A program made the translations under genes and the position numbers. A DNA stretch of 64,000 bases from Bretschneidera sinensis (Eukaryota; Streptophyta; Magnoliopsida; Brassicales; Akaniaceae), in assembly GCA_023935145.1 (NCBI GenBank), contig CM043700.1:105955900-106019899 (forward strand), given 5' to 3'. Within the stretch, counting starts at the first letter, position 1, and each line of letters opens with the position of its first letter. The notes beneath the pieces were generated by a model. The model saw only the letters and a program-made list of their open reading frames with translations. It was not told where the DNA came from and made no database searches. Of the stretch, positions 54,793 to 64,000 are shown piece after piece.

Positions 54793-56609
54793 TGGAGAAA
54801 AGATGGCTTCTGGTCATGGACCTATAACTCATTTTTTCAAGAAGAAAGAAAAGGAAAAAAAAAAAGATACATTTGAGTTCTTTATGTTATGAATCTTTTT
54901 TACCATGTTCACTTATTCGTAGTATTATAATTTGGTCAATGGGTTTCAGTTTTGCTTCTAAAGGCCCACTAAATCAATTAAAGTCTACTTGCGGATAAGT
55001 TCTCAACTAGTCCAATTAGATGAAAACATAAACATAAAGTAAAATTTCCTTTGATTGAATTCCAGTAAAGTTTTCTTGGTTTTCTGATGGTTCACTGTGG
55101 TGAATTTGGCATCAACAAGTTTTCCAAGGGGTATGGAACCTAGTGGTGATTAGGGCTAAATCCAAAAATTCTAAATGAATGATGGAGATTACCCCCAATA
55201 TGGATCTTTCCACTTGATCCTTGGGCCTTCAGTCACATTCATTTTAGATTTCTTAGGTGAAGGCCCAATCACCATTAGTTTCTTTTGATTGCAATTTAAT
55301 CTAAGGAGGAATTAAATTATCAAACATATTATCAAACAAATTGATTTTATCTTCTTTAACGTGTGAGGTGAGGGCAAGCATAAGCAAGCAAGCAAAAGGG
55401 TAGAAAGCACCCATGTCCTAAATCGAAAGGTTCTAAGGTTTGCTTAAAAACAAGGTAAGCTCACCTTATAACTCCGGTGGTCTCAAGTACCCCATGTCTA
55501 GAAGGATGATATCATACTCCTCTAGTGGCCTGAAAGGTGGACCATAGGAGTACAATCGTGTCGGAAAACCTTCGTTACATAGACAAGAACCAAAAAGGAA
55601 CTTGTTCCACACCAAGGGCTAACAATAAGTAAATGGAGGTTACACCAGAAATAAGAGGAACCATGCCCCCCACTTTACTCTGTCGAGAGGAAAGGGTAAG
55701 TGCCAGTGTGCAAAGTGAAGTATGGAATAATAACTTAAAAATAAAGTTTCGAAATTTTTTTCAAGAAACTCTTTAAGGTTAAATCTCCCCAATGGATTCA
55801 TCAACTATAAATACTGCTATTTTCCGCCTAAGACCCATGCATCCGGCTTATTACCCAAGGCGACTCCCCTTGAAGAAAGAAGGATATGGTGAGGGTACGG
55901 ATTACAATGAGTAGGCATAGGAAAACGAGTGAAACCTTCCAAGTCTAATAAAAACCCTTTTATAAGTAGTAAAGAGGCTCATATGATGGGTGTGTTTTTA
56001 ATGTATTAGACAATGGATCATTTTACATCCAAGCACGAAGTAAGGATGACGGGTAAAGAGCCGCCATTTGACCTTGAAGGGGGTCAAATACCTTGTCAAT
56101 GGTCTACGTCAGAAATTCCAAGGCTCAAGAGATTTGGGTGTAAAAGAGTTAGGATTCAAAGCTCCCCCTCTTACCTAGACTGAAGTCTAGCCCTTTGTGT
56201 TTCAAGTAAATTAATCAAAATTTTAATTCAAGTATTATTACCATACACTAATAATAAAGCCAAACACACATTTACAATTTATAAACAAAGTGACACCAAA
56301 TACAAAATTTAAAATAATGTAGTGAAAGTAAGTTTGTTAAAAGTAAGTACGGTAAGAGTAAGCATGTAAAGGAAATGAATTACTTTAAATATGAAACAAA
56401 AAAAATATTAAAACTATTTGTAAAGCGTGGATTAAAGTGTGCACATTTAAACTAAGTGAATTAATTATGTAAGTTAAAATAAATGGATTAGGACTAACCT
56501 ATTTTAAATTAAATGAATTAGATATGGAGATAAAGCTAAGTAGACTAAGACTAATTTAATTTAAACTAGCTAGTTTTGACACATAATTTAAATTAAATAT
56601 GTGCATCAT

Positions 56610-56900
56610 GTGTGAGGGTTAATTCTAAGTGCGTGAGGGTGCACACTTATGTGTGTAGGTGTGCGCAGGTGCACGTACATGTGTGCCGGTGTGGGTGCCA
56701 AGTGTAAAGGTGTGTCAAGTGTTCATACATGAGTGATGGGTGTGTGCAAGCATTCGTACATGTGTGCTAGGTGTGTGCAGGCGAGCACACATGTGGTTGG
56801 GTGTGTGCTAAGGGTGTGCAGGTGCGCGCACATGTGTGCAGGTGTGTTCCAAGTGTGTGCATGTGTATGGGGGTGTTCAGTTGTGTGCACATCTGTCTGG
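56610..56900. repeat. GT-rich minisatellite, ~30-bp units
   Basis: Alternating purine-pyrimidine words such as 'ggtgtgtgcaggtgcgcgca' recur eight or more times with variable short spacers. Such sequence can adopt Z-DNA. Confidence 0.75.
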
Positions 56901-57801
56901 GTTTAAATTAGATGGATTAAAACTAACCTAAATAAATTAAATAGATTAAACTACATAGGTTAAACCAAGGAATTAAACTAAGCTACTTTAGGCTTAGATG
57001 GATTAATTATGTGCATTAAATGAAGTGGGTTTAAATTAAACTACCTTAAAGAGAAGATTCAAAATGACTAGTAACATGTAACAATTTTAGTGGACCAAAA
57101 GGGTTAAAAATTCTCTCTAAAGAATTAAAGTGTACATATAGTTAATAACAACTTAAAATAAAACATCTAACTTATAAAGAGTGAAATAAAAATTCTTAAG
57201 GAACTAAACTAAAGAAAAGACTTTAAAACTACCATTGACTCAAAATTACATTTATCAAAGGGAGATTACATTATGACTAGTAGCTAACTAAGAAACGACA
57301 AAGAACATACAACTAGTGAAAAGAAAATAAATGCTAAGAAACTAGTGAATACTTAAAACTCAGATGAATTTTATTAAGTGAGGTAAATTAATCTAGTTCA
57401 TTTTCGAGGTGGTTTGAACATATAAATCATGCTAACAATTTAGTTTTTAAAAAGAAGAAACTTAACCAACGGCTAAGGGAAATTTCTACACATAAGGATA
57501 ATCCTCGGAGATCCACACTCTCTAGTTGACTTGATGAAGGATTAGAAGGCCAAAAGTTAAAGTGGCCGAAAATGTGAAGGAAGAACACTTTCTTGTTCTT
57601 CTTGGTTTCTCTCTTGTATTTCTCTCTTATGTTTCTCATTTTTCTTTCTTGTTTGCATGCACCCCTTCAATTACTTTCCTTCTCTCTCTTTTGCTATTCA
57701 AGAACCTAAAGTCTCTATTTTCCCTCTCTCTTTTTTTTTTCTCTACCTCTATGTCATGTTGTTCTCTCTTTTTTTCATAGAAATTTCCTTTGTGTTGAAA
57801 T

Positions 57802-57832
57802 GGGGGGGGGGGGGGGGGGGGGGAGGGGGGGG
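57802..57832 (+). repeat. G22-A-G8 homopolymer run
   Basis: 22 G, one A, eight G in a row. Strong G-quadruplex potential; length may be uncertain from sequencing. Confidence 0.9.
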
Positions 57833-57879
57833 TTAATTATATGAAGAGTAAGGGTTGTCCTAATATAAGAAAAGATAAA

Positions 57880-58960
57880 ACAAAATCAAATGGAAGACTT
57901 GGTATGGCTGATCATCACATGTGAAGGAGATAAAAGTGCAAAGTTTGAGGTGGATGTGACTTTTGAATGCATTGGAAAAGGGCTAAGAATGGAGTGGTGG
58001 TTTTAGAAAGGTAAAAAAAAAAAAAAAATTGGAAGACTTCTTGCTTTAGGTGACCAGCCATGGGGAAGAGAAATGGGTGGTCTTTGAGGTGTGGGGTGGT
58101 TTTTGATGCATAGGGAAGAGAGGAAAAGTTTAAGAAGGAAATGTGCAGTTTACGAAGCACAAAAGGAAGGTGAAAGAAGTCCTTAAGTGGCCGGCCATAG
58201 GGAATAGGGATGGATAGTATTTGAGGTAAAAACTTGAAGTGGTGTGGGTGGTAAATAAAGCGAGAAATAAATGAGGAAGACTTCTTCTAAGTGGCCAAAA
58301 AAAATTGGAAGAAGAGAAAGGGTGGCTTTTGAGGTGATGAAGTGGAAATCTAAAATAAAAAAGAAAGATGAAGTAACAAAATTTGAAGTGGACATATGGA
58401 CTTTGAAGATGGTAAATGTGTGGGAAAAAAATAAAAAAGACGAGGGAAAAATCCTCCCTCATATGGTCGGCCATAACAAGTGGAATTGTGAAGATTTTTG
58501 GTTCAAAAAAGTGGTTTTTATGCATGAAAAAGTGGGGATGGTAAAAAAAAGAAAGTGTGTAAGACCAAGGTAAAAAGGGAGGAAAAAGACTTCCTATTTT
58601 CTCATCACATGATCAGCTATATAAGGGTGAAATTGTGCAGATTTTAAAGTTTAAACATGTGATTTTGATACATGAAAGAGTTGAAAAGCTAAAGAAGAAA
58701 AGTGTGTAAGACCAAGGAAAAAAAAGAGGAAGAAGACTTCCTATTTTTCTCATCACATGATCAGCTATATAGGGGATGAAACAGCACAGATTTTTAAGTG
58801 CGAACATGTGATTTGGTGTAAGAAAAAGTGCGAAACCAAAAGAGATAATGGGGAAATAACAACTCAAAAGATAGATGAAAAGAATCCCTCTTCTTCAACC
58901 ATGTGGCCGTCCATCAAAGAGAGGGAAAGAAATAATATATTTTTTATTCAAAAAATAAAT
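57880..58960. repeat. Degenerate tandem repeats, ~150-bp period
   Basis: 'agtgtgtaagaccaagg' recurs at 58,553 and 58,702 with the following ~100 bp also repeated ('cttcctatttt...catgatcagctata'). Words like 'ggccggccat' and 'ggtcggccat' recur to the left (58,190; 58,465), suggesting older units. Confidence 0.65.
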
Positions 58961-59385
58961 ATTTTTTATGTAAAAGAGAGAGAACTTGTCTTGAAATTTT
59001 TTTTTTTAAAAAAAAAAGTTCTAAGTGGAGGATGAAATTAGAAATTCACCTTCAAAATTGGAAGTCTTCTAGGGCTTGGAACTTTGGGCCAAAAGTGTTT
59101 GGGCTTAGCAAGAATCAATGGGTTTTAGTGGGTTTTGGATTTGATCAAACTTTAATTAAAGATTTTGGACTTGAAATTGAAGGAATCAAATAAAGCCCAA
59201 ATGATTTAAGCTTAAGATAGGCTTAATGAGTTAGGATAAAATGTTTTGCAATTGACCTTAATCTAAAATCAAATTTAAACCATCTAAATTATCGAGTTCG
59301 AGTGCACATTAGAATTAATGTTTCGTCATCGGAACCCCCACGTTACCCATTCAAAATTTTGGAACAAAATTAGGTATCTATAAGA

Positions 59386-60180
59386 CCAGAAAATTTTGTG
59401 GGCAGTCTTATTTGGCTCAAAAACGAGAACCCACTTTGATTCCAAATGTTGTTATTCTTATTTTAAATTTTTACACTTTTACTTTCTCTTTTTTTTTTCT
59501 ATAATTTATTTAAAATCAAGAGAAAATTTCAAAATTATTTCCTTTGATTTTGAAATCACTCTATTTTTAGGAAGAGGATATTTTAATCGCAAAAATGTTC
59601 TGGTCATAAAAATCAAACAATTTGTCTAATTAAAGAAAATGAATTAAATTATGTTCTTGAAAGTGAAAATCTATTTTTTTTAGTTTTTTTCTCTTTTCTC
59701 TAATTTTTTTTATCTATTTGGATAAAATTGGCATATGATAGATCCGAGCGGTGGAATGTAGGAAAGAGAGGGGCTAAAAGCGAGGCTGCGATAGAAGAAG
59801 AAAGAGAAAATATTTTGTTCCGTTTTAGTATAAGATGAAAAAATTAGGAAAACCGAACGACCATCTCTTATAAACTAAGAAGTAAGAAATTAATTTTTTT
59901 TCGTTGACCAAGACAACCAAACGGTTAATTGTCTACACGAATGAGGAAAAGGAAAACCAAACAATCATTTTTTTCATATTTTTAATAATTATGTGATTTT
60001 TTAAAAATTAAACAATAATTATAAAATCAAATTTAAATTCCACGGATTTTATTTATAAATTAAAGATTTTATTTATAAATTAAGTTCATCAACTAATGAA
60101 TAAATAGTATCATCAACGGACATGTGTCCATTGGTGATAATCTGAATTGATAAATCATTATACCAAACCATTAATTCTGC
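59386..60180. other. AT-rich stretch, no gene seen
   Basis: No coding motif. One palindromic unit 'catcaacggacatgtgtcca' near 60,111 resembles the CACTA-type units further right. Confidence 0.45.
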
Positions 60181-60184
60181 TATA

Positions 60185-60645
60185 CTACCAAACCTTAATC
60201 CCTAAACCCTAAACCTTAAAATTGGATAATAAACTCACAAGATTTCTCTTATCTTATAATAATTCGAATCAGTAAATTCCTTTTTTAATACTTATGTTCT
60301 ATTTTGAATCATGATATATGATAAGTCAAATTACAAAACCCTATAATCCCTAAACCTTAAAATTAGATAATAAATTCACAAGATCTCTCTTACATATGTT
60401 ATATTTCGAATTAGTGAATTTTTTTATTTTTAAATACTTATTTTATATATATTTTGAATCATAATATATGATAAGTTCAAATTACCATATCCTATAAACC
60501 CTAATCCATAATCCCCAGAACCCTAAAATTAGATAATAAATTCACAAGCTAGATCTCTTATCTTACATTTTGAATTAATAATTAATAATTAATAATTTTT
60601 TATTTTTTAATACATATGTTATATTTTGAATCATGATATATGAAC
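60185..60645. repeat. Three tandem units, ~140-165 bp
   Basis: 'aaaattrgataataaaytca' recurs near 60,217, 60,358 and 60,525, each followed by 'ttttgaatcatgatatatga' text. Units differ by indels. Confidence 0.8.
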
Positions 60646-60729
60646 AGACGCCTGTACCACGTGGTTTGTCTATACTACAGCACGATATAGATTTCTTTTC
60701 TTTACCAAGGAAAATTAAGACCAATGATA

Positions 60730-61465
60730 TTTTTTATTATTTTTAATAAAAATTATTTCCCATTTTTACATTATTTATTGGAAAAAATTATCACTGACGA
60801 CACTTATTCCGTTGGGGAATTTTCTTTCTAAAAAAACAAAAACATTAATTTTAAAATATTTAATGGACAAAATTATCACCAACGAATTTTTTTTTGTCGG
60901 TGATTATTATTTTTTAATTATTTAATGGAAAGTATTATAACGGATGAAAATTATTCCGTCATTGATAATTAAATTCTCTTTCTAAAAAACAAAAACTATT
61001 TTAAATTATTTAATGGATAAAATTATCACTGGTAAAATTTTTCTGTCGGTGATAATTAAATTTTCTTTCTAAAAAACAAAAACTAATTTTAAATTATTTA
61101 ATGGAGAACATTATTATTGATAGAATTTTTTTTGTCAGTGAAAATTAAGTTTTTAAAAACCATTTGTCATTTTTAAATTATTTAATAGAGAAAACTGTCA
61201 CTGACGACATGTTTCCTGTCGGTGATAGTTGATTTTTATTTCAAAAATTATAAAAACAATTTTAGACCCCACATAATTTTTTTAAAACTCATCAACAACA
61301 GATAAAAACTATCATCAACAGAAATTTCCATCAGTGATAATTTTTTGTCTAATCAACAAGGGATACATTTCCATCGGTGATTGTCCGTCAAAGAAAACTC
61401 TGATCACTGATGAAAATGTATCCATCAGTGATAATTTGTCGGTGATAGCACTTATGTTTTTAGTG
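60730..61465 (-). mobile_element. Terminal region of a CACTA (En/Spm)-like transposon
   Basis: The right end, read on the minus strand, starts CACTAAAAACATAAG at 61,465, the CACTA terminal signature. Inward lie eight or nine palindromic units built on 'atcaccgacgg'/'ccgtcggtgat', spaced about 75-90 bp (near 60,788, 60,869, 60,933, 61,019, 61,107, 61,193, 61,291, 61,366 and 61,398). Sub-terminal repeats are a property of CACTA elements. No left end or transposase is seen. Confidence 0.58.
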
Positions 61466-62127
61466 ATTGTCCAGTTTAAATTTGATTCGCCATGTAGTTC
61501 GTTGATATGTGTTGTTATCTTTTTTTCTTCTTTTTTTTTCTACAATGAAAGAAAGCCTTGTAAGTATAGATACGTGATTTTAGCATCCTAACTCAGATTA
61601 ATAATTATAATGGCTAGTCACTCCATATAAAAGATAAGCAAAACCAATTTTGAAAGTGCACCACACCTTTCAACCTAAACAAAGAACCAATCTTTTTAAT
61701 AGTTTTGATGGTGTACATCACGTCTCCTTCAGGTTATGGTTCTTAATATCTTCCCTATAATCTGTATTGTCTAAACCTTTCTACAGAACAAAATGATCAA
61801 TAATTCATGTTGAATTAACCTTTAAAATGTAAAAATTTCAGGAAACATTTACATGGTTCATAAAATTACCTGTCCGGATGATTAACATAAATTTTATTGA
61901 TGTACTTTGGATTAGGTTCAGAAACAAAGAATTTTGCAGCAGAACGATTAGGAGTGCTTATCTCCCATAGTGTTAGTCCTTCCTTGGAGGCTCATAAACA
62001 AGATTAACCATATCGATATCACAACTTGTGTTACATGTTTTATCAAACCATTAGATTTTCTTTCGCACCAAATTCATGATATTAGGAAAATTAGTGTATT
62101 TTTTTTATGTCAATGTCGAGTCCTTTA
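61466..62127. other. AT-rich stretch, no gene seen
   Basis: No open frame with recognisable motifs; no repeat noticed. Confidence 0.5.
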
Positions 62128-62135
62128 GTTAAAGC

Positions 62136-62742
62136 TAGGGATGGATTCAAAATTTTTCGTTTATGGGGGATGAAGTTATCATAGCATATATAATTTTAGA
62201 CAAAATAATAAGACAAATTCACAAAACAAAATTTTGAAAATATTTAATGAAATATCATTAAATATGAATATTTTCATAAATAAAAGTTTAAACACAAAAT
62301 CAATAGTACAACAAAAACCCAAAACCCTTAACCATTGTTCCCCATGTATTTCATATTTTGAAGTATTATCAAAAAATTTCGTTATCAATGCTATTAAATA
62401 TGTTTTTTCAACCATAATTGTGTCTCGATAGTATTAGTTTCTTCTACTTCGGAAGTATTTTTCAATATTCATTTCTTCTTGTGATATTTTGCATAACTAA
62501 TTCAAAATTATTAGTTTAATTAGTTCATATGATGAATAAGATAAGACAATATGTGAAAAAAATATTAATAAACAACATATTTATTTTAGCGAGGGTAACT
62601 TTTCACCTTGATTTAAGTGGAAGTGGAGACAAGTCAAAATATTTTTTTTGTAAGGGCATTTAAAATTCCTTAATATATTTTAGGGCTTTTGAATTTCAAT
62701 GGAGTGGGTGCTCCCACTAGGCCAAACATGGATCCATCCCTT
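62136..62742. mobile_element. hAT-like non-autonomous element, 607 bp
   Basis: Perfect 8-bp TSD GTTAAAGC at 62,128-62,135 and 62,743-62,750. Terminal inverted repeats 'tagggatggattca' and, inverted, 'aagggatggatcca' (12 of 14 match). 8-bp TSDs and TAGGG-type ends are typical of hAT. It has no transposase frame. Confidence 0.8.
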
Positions 62743-62750
62743 GTTAAAGC

Positions 62751-63390
62751 CTAAGTCATATGGCATGTCAATCACTTTTCATCAACATTAGTTTTTTCCA
62801 AGGAAAAACTAGTGAAAGGGTTCTTTGCTTCAAAAATGTTTAACCCAATTAATATCTTCTTGCTGATGCCAAAAAATATGGAAAAAGTTTGACTGCGTTA
62901 ATATTTGAGGTCAATTGGGGCCGCACTCATTAGATCCTAAAAATTTCTCAAATAATCCTTCTAGTATGTCGCCATCAAATCTATTGCCATATAAGCAGAA
63001 GATTTTTCAATCCTCTTCTCATATCTATTATCCATCATGGCTAAATCACGAACAAAGTGACCTTTCACTCTCTCAAAAACCTCTCTATCCATACTCAAAA
63101 TATTGTCAATTTTATAGATGAGGAGAAAGAACAGATGTGAAAATCTTAGTGATCTTATTTGATCATCCATTTGGTAGGTTTCTCACTCCATTCTGAAAAA
63201 CTTGACATCAAGCTCAAGTATATCTAGAAACCTTGTTCCCCATTTCAAGTCTTAGATCTAGGAAGTGGATTTACCTCGTTCCATTCTAAAGTGAAAAGGA
63301 CTATTATCTCACTCTTTCTGTAGAGATATGGTTTCTCCATAATCGTAAGTGTAAAGAATAATTGAGTTATTAATTGTCTCAAAAGCTTAA
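62751..63390. other. Unassigned stretch, no gene seen
   Basis: Moderately AT-rich; short frames on both strands have no motif support. Confidence 0.5.
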
Positions 63391-64000
63391 TTTTGGTATT
63401 TGTCTAAGGATTAAACAGGTTTGAAAAGCTTCAGCATCAGGTCTCCAAGCCGTGGCTCAAGGTGTGCGCGCCTCAGCCTCCAGAAAGTCCAGAAGTTGAG
63501 GGAGGAGTTGTGCACCGTGGCCCAAGGTGTGCATGCCACGGCACAGCCTTGTACGTCGTGGCATAAGCCACCCAAGCCATGGCCTCTAGAGTGGGAGCAT
63601 CTCTCCCCCCTTCCAAGCCGTGGCATGCCCTGTTCTGAGCCGCAGCTTGAAGGCACACTGAGACAAGTTTTTTCAGACTTTTAAAAGGTGCGTGAGGCAT
63701 GATCAAAACGCACAGTACTACTTAGACTCTTAGACAGCCATGGGTCTTTGGTTCTTGAGATCTAAGGGTTGAGATTGATTTCAAAGAATGGATGAAGAAG
63801 TTGGTGCACTATATAAGGGGTCACCTAACCTCAATAACAAGACATCAAGAGAGATTATCAACATCATCATCATACAAGAGAATTCAAGTGCAAGTGTGAG
63901 AGTGCAAAGACACAAAACACAAGAGAGGCACTAGAATAGATCTCAACAAGAGAGGTTGGTTATTTAGAGAGAGAGTAGTATAGATTGGGGAGAAGAGCTT
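63391..64000 (+). repeat. Third LTR of the Copia-1 family, cut by window end
   Basis: 'tttgtctaaggattaaac' parallels the 3' LTR start at 10,684, and 'ggtgcactatataaggggtcacctaa' (written here as two words joined across 63,803-63,828) parallels 11,040. GC-rich words gccgtggc, gccacggc and gtcgtggc occur at 63,448-63,630. No purine tract precedes it, so it is a 5' LTR or a solo LTR. More diverged from Copia-1 than its two LTRs are from each other. Confidence 0.82.

Larger units (their letters stand above)
54793..59385 (-). repeat. Long LTR and leader of the Gypsy gag element
   Basis: Extends right from gag to '...aaaattaggtatctata' near 59,385. Read on the minus strand that is a TGTAGAYACC-type LTR start, seen in Ogre/Tat-like Gypsy elements with multi-kb LTRs. 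There is no protein signal. Inside are a GT-rich minisatellite, a G run and ~150-bp tandem repeats. The LTR/leader boundary was not fixed (perhaps near 55,100). The other LTR is not in the window. Confidence 0.55.

Noticed and set aside
58130..58573. Frames of 131 and 100 codons on opposite strands
   Set aside because: Both come from the purine-rich repeats of the Gypsy LTR and have biased composition.
63411..63706. Overlapping frames on both strands near the window end
   Set aside because: They fall in the GC-rich part of a Copia LTR; similar frames appear at 10,697-10,978 for the same reason.
1..64000. tRNA, rRNA or organelle DNA insertions
   Set aside because: No cloverleaf-like or rRNA-like segment was recognised; the only tRNA-related words are retrotransposon primer sites.

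Overview
This window looks like repeat-rich, AT-rich intergenic or heterochromatic DNA of a flowering plant, almost certainly a eudicot. The signs are plant-type L1 LINEs with a DUF4283-like ORF1, Ty1/Copia and Ty3/Gypsy LTR retrotransposons with tRNA-type primer sites, hAT- and CACTA-like DNA transposon ends, and decayed copies of two plant genes that keep plant intron signals. The species cannot be named from sequence alone. I see no intact host gene, rRNA or tRNA. Every coding region carries stops, frameshifts or lost catalytic residues. All calls come from reading the bases and translations by eye; no search was run.

Layout. (1) 1-16,701: a Copia element (Copia-1, + strand). Each of its two LTRs was hit by a near full-length L1 of the same family, LINE-1 (671-6,236, minus) in the 5' LTR and LINE-2 (11,124-16,513, plus) in the 3' LTR, each with target-site duplications (TSDs). 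(2) 16,702-22,365: a truncated Gypsy LTR (LTR C), a fragment of chromovirus-like integrase, then that element's own LTR, into which a solo Gypsy LTR (LTR D) jumped with a perfect 5-bp TSD. (3) 22,366-25,141: low-copy-looking DNA with a ubiquitin-ribosomal L40 fusion pseudogene lying between ~80-bp inverted arms. (4) 25,142-30,359: a complete two-LTR non-autonomous Gypsy element (minus strand, LTRs A and B) that keeps only a decayed gag and a short pre-RT stretch.

(5) About 31,880-49,400: remains of a plant G3BP-like gene (NTF2 domain, RRM, Gly/Arg-rich tail; + strand) with recognisable exons and splice sites. Its probable 5'UTR intron holds LINE-3 (about 32,645-37,440, minus). Its first coding intron holds a Gypsy-like solo LTR (38,099-47,078), which itself was split by a second Copia element (Copia-2, 39,539-46,343, minus, perfect TSD). 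This is three levels of nesting in one dead gene. (6) 49,400-53,480: mostly AT-rich DNA with one orphan exon-like segment. (7) 53,480-59,385: the 5' end (gag plus a very long, repeat-filled LTR/leader) of another Gypsy element on the minus strand. (8) 59,386-64,000: CACTA-type terminal palindromes, a 607-bp hAT-like non-autonomous element with a perfect 8-bp TSD, and a third LTR of the Copia-1 family cut by the window edge.

The least explained signal is in the Gypsy LTR family C/D/A/B. A short motif occurs at four fixed places in each LTR, and its variants change together within a copy but differ between copies. The same LTRs carry clusters of a CpG-rich near-palindrome. The window works as a stratigraphy of insertions, not as a set of cooperating genes.
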